From Candidatus Rhodoferax randersensis (lineage in GTDB: Bacteria; Pseudomonadota; Gammaproteobacteria; Burkholderiales; Burkholderiaceae_C): a stretch of 18,561 bases of DNA. Position numbers and translations under genes: made by a program. The notes under the pieces are model-generated. The model was given only the letters and a program-made list of their open reading frames with translations. It made no database searches and was not told where the DNA came from. Of the stretch, positions 17,236 through 18,561 are shown one piece after another (the stretch's first letter is position 1; each line of letters opens with the position of its first letter). Where the stretch lies: assembly GCA_016718155.1 (NCBI GenBank), contig JADKEH010000025.1, positions 1-18,561 of the forward strand, read 5' to 3'.

Positions 17236-18290
17236 TCAGCTCGCGAGGGGGCAGTGCCGGTGGCGCCTGTCGAGCGGCTGGTCCATGCTGAGCGACCCGG
17301 GAACGCCACCAGATCGGTCTTGTCCTGCTCTGCTCAGGCCCAGCGGCCGCAGCAGCGGCGACTTGTGGGGCGACGCGCCGCCGCCGCGATCAAAGAAGTC
17401 CACCACCCGCGCAGCGCTGCAAGGCGCCGTTGTGGCACGGGGGCGCGGTATGGCGCACAACGCGAGCGAGGGAGGCGAAAGCGCCCACGGTCTCGCCAGC
17501 CGAGGCCGCTTTTTGGTAAAACAGCCAAGTCATCACTGCTGGCGCGGTAGTCGGCGTGGCTGCCCCGCGTTGCAGGTTCGCCAGCGCGCGGTGACTTTGC
17601 AGCAAGGGGTGGCTGTCCATCAGCGGTGGCGTGGCACATCCAGCGCGTGGAAACGCTGATCAGACAGCAGCGCGCCATCGATATTTGCACTGGATGCAGC
17701 GCGCCTTGTGCCGACGAACAGACCGGCATGACCGCGCTGCGCCGAGGCCAGACAGGGTGTCGCGCTGGCCCGCCTGCCACGCGGTCAGCGGGCACGCGCT
17801 GCGGGTCCGACACCAGCGCGCTGAAACGCGGCAATCGCTCTCCGGGCCTGCGCCGATGCGCGCCAAGCGCGCCTAACACCTCGCGAAAACGCGCGCACGT
17901 ACTCCGAGCCAGGCGCAGGCGCAGCCCCATCATGGCTTCGTCGCCATTGCCGGCCACAGCGCCGGTGGCAGCCGACTGCGCTCGCGCTCAGGCTGGCGGC
18001 GGCGCCGTCCCCAGACGCCGCTGGTAGTGCGGCGGCTTCAAAATAGTTTGCGAATTGCGCCAGTGCCGGGTTCCCGGATAGCCGCGCGAGACCGCGTCAC
18101 TCTCTCCCCAACCGGCGCTGGGCGCATGGCACGAGACACACGCCGTGGAGCCATTGCCCGACAAACGGGTGTCCCAGAACAGCAGGCGCCCGAGCTCCTG
18201 TAATGGGGCACGCCCATGGTGGCGTGAGCGGCACGTCCACCAGCGGGTCGCTCGAGCGCGATCAAGGCCTCCAGGCGCGCCTGGGCGGTA
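17236..18290 (-). CDS. Di-heme cytochrome c peroxidase / MauG-family protein (IdrP-like), frameshifted
   Basis: Periplasmic di-heme enzymes of this family reduce H2O2 or carry out related oxidations. Reading across frames: LGRLLFWDTRLSGNGS, the first heme motif CVSCH (18126-18140), GYPGTRHWRNSQTIL, AATGAVAGNGDEAMM, FREVLGA, LVSDP, a second heme site CIQC (17687-17698, where an indel removes the His), DGALLSDQRFHALDVP, VVDFFDRGGG and PHKSPLLRPLGLS, ending at TGA 17238-17236. This is the canonical order for CCP/MauG proteins. The start is not clear; the value given is where the first domain becomes recognisable. It precedes the Rieske gene by 14 bases, so it belongs to the same operon. IdrP1/IdrP2 of iodate reducers are of this family; which one this is cannot be told. 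Confidence 0.7.
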
Positions 18291-18561
18291 GGCCCGCCCG
18301 TCGCTGCCCATGGCCCGTTGGGACTGCGCGCAACGCTCCCGCCGTGGAAAGCGCCAGCCCGAGCCGCACCGGCGCGGGCAACGTGACCGCTTGAGCGCCC
18401 AGCGCCCGGTCCACCGCAAAGTGGCTGGGGCGTCCAGCGTTTTGAGGTACTCCGCAATGGCCACAAAGACCTGCGGACCGTAGGGTTCGCTGCCGAGCCT
18501 AAAGGCCCCGGCCATGCTGGTCAAGGCGGGGGTTTGTTGAATGCGCCTCTTGCACCAGCCG
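18291..18561 (-). CDS. Partial second c-type heme peroxidase-like sequence (5' end outside window)
   Basis: Upstream of the peroxidase, on the same strand, the frame reads PYGPQVFVAIAEYLKTLDAP and then, after an indel, HFAVDRALGAQ and VRLGLALF. This matches the central part of a CCP/MauG protein just before its second heme. A broken motif CAQ followed by NGPW near 18330 would be CAQCHNGP after correcting a small deletion. The C-terminal 100-150 residues expected next are missing before the following first-heme domain starts at about 18290. It may be a second peroxidase (IdrP1/IdrP2 pair) shortened by a deletion or assembly error, or an extra heme domain of a single larger protein. A mono-heme cytochrome c tail is another possibility. 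Confidence 0.42.

Noticed and set aside
16271..17659. Several plus-strand frames of 90-190 codons over the idr-like genes
   Set aside because: They are out-of-frame shadows of the minus-strand heme, Rieske and molybdopterin coding sequence and show no motif.

Overview
The window is GC-rich DNA that looks like a betaproteobacterium of the Burkholderiales, probably Comamonadaceae (Rhodoferax-like). This assignment is inferred from gene content, from the order rnm - yciO - site-2 protease - trpS, and from the TrpS C-terminal extension; no marker gene was compared.

Layout. (1) 1-1722: a complete IS1380-family insertion sequence that interrupts a minus-strand lipoprotein glycerophosphodiester phosphodiesterase gene (remainder 1723-2758). 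(2) 2901-7984: a plus-strand housekeeping block with a PHP-domain RNase AM/nucleotide phosphatase (rnm), yciO, an M50 site-2 protease, trpS and a PurM-like AIR-synthase paralog. Two palindromic intergenic repeats flank trpS. (3) 8018-13144: a small Cys/His-rich ORF, a 5'-truncated periplasmic solute-binding gene, and a membrane-anchored PAS-PAS-GGDEF-EAL c-di-GMP gene. The last carries an IS630-family element (11831-13071) at a TA site; removing the element rejoins the EAL reading frame exactly. (4) 13367-14335: only the C-terminal part of an M1 aminopeptidase gene, abutting (5) 14336-18561: a minus-strand operon-like set of di-heme peroxidase (MauG/CCP type), Tat-exported Rieske small subunit, and a molybdopterin catalytic subunit of the arsenite oxidase (Aio) / iodate reductase (Idr) family. 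The adjacent di-heme peroxidase favours an iodate-reductase-like (idr) locus over arsenite oxidase. This is the most interesting system in the window.

In the idr model, electrons from periplasmic cytochromes pass through the Rieske protein to the molybdenum subunit, which reduces iodate, while the peroxidases remove H2O2 or reactive iodine intermediates. The catalytic subunit lacks its own signal and would be exported with the Tat-tagged Rieske partner.

Quality caveat. Many genes (IS1380 transposase, GDPD, rnm, the GGDEF-EAL gene, IS630 transposase, M1, the idr genes) carry frequent one-base indels, mostly in runs of C or G, while the protein sequence in the alternating frames stays well conserved. 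Uncorrected sequencing error is more likely than decay. In contrast 3771-7984 is entirely free of frameshifts. Boundaries of the frameshifted genes are reconstructions across reading frames.
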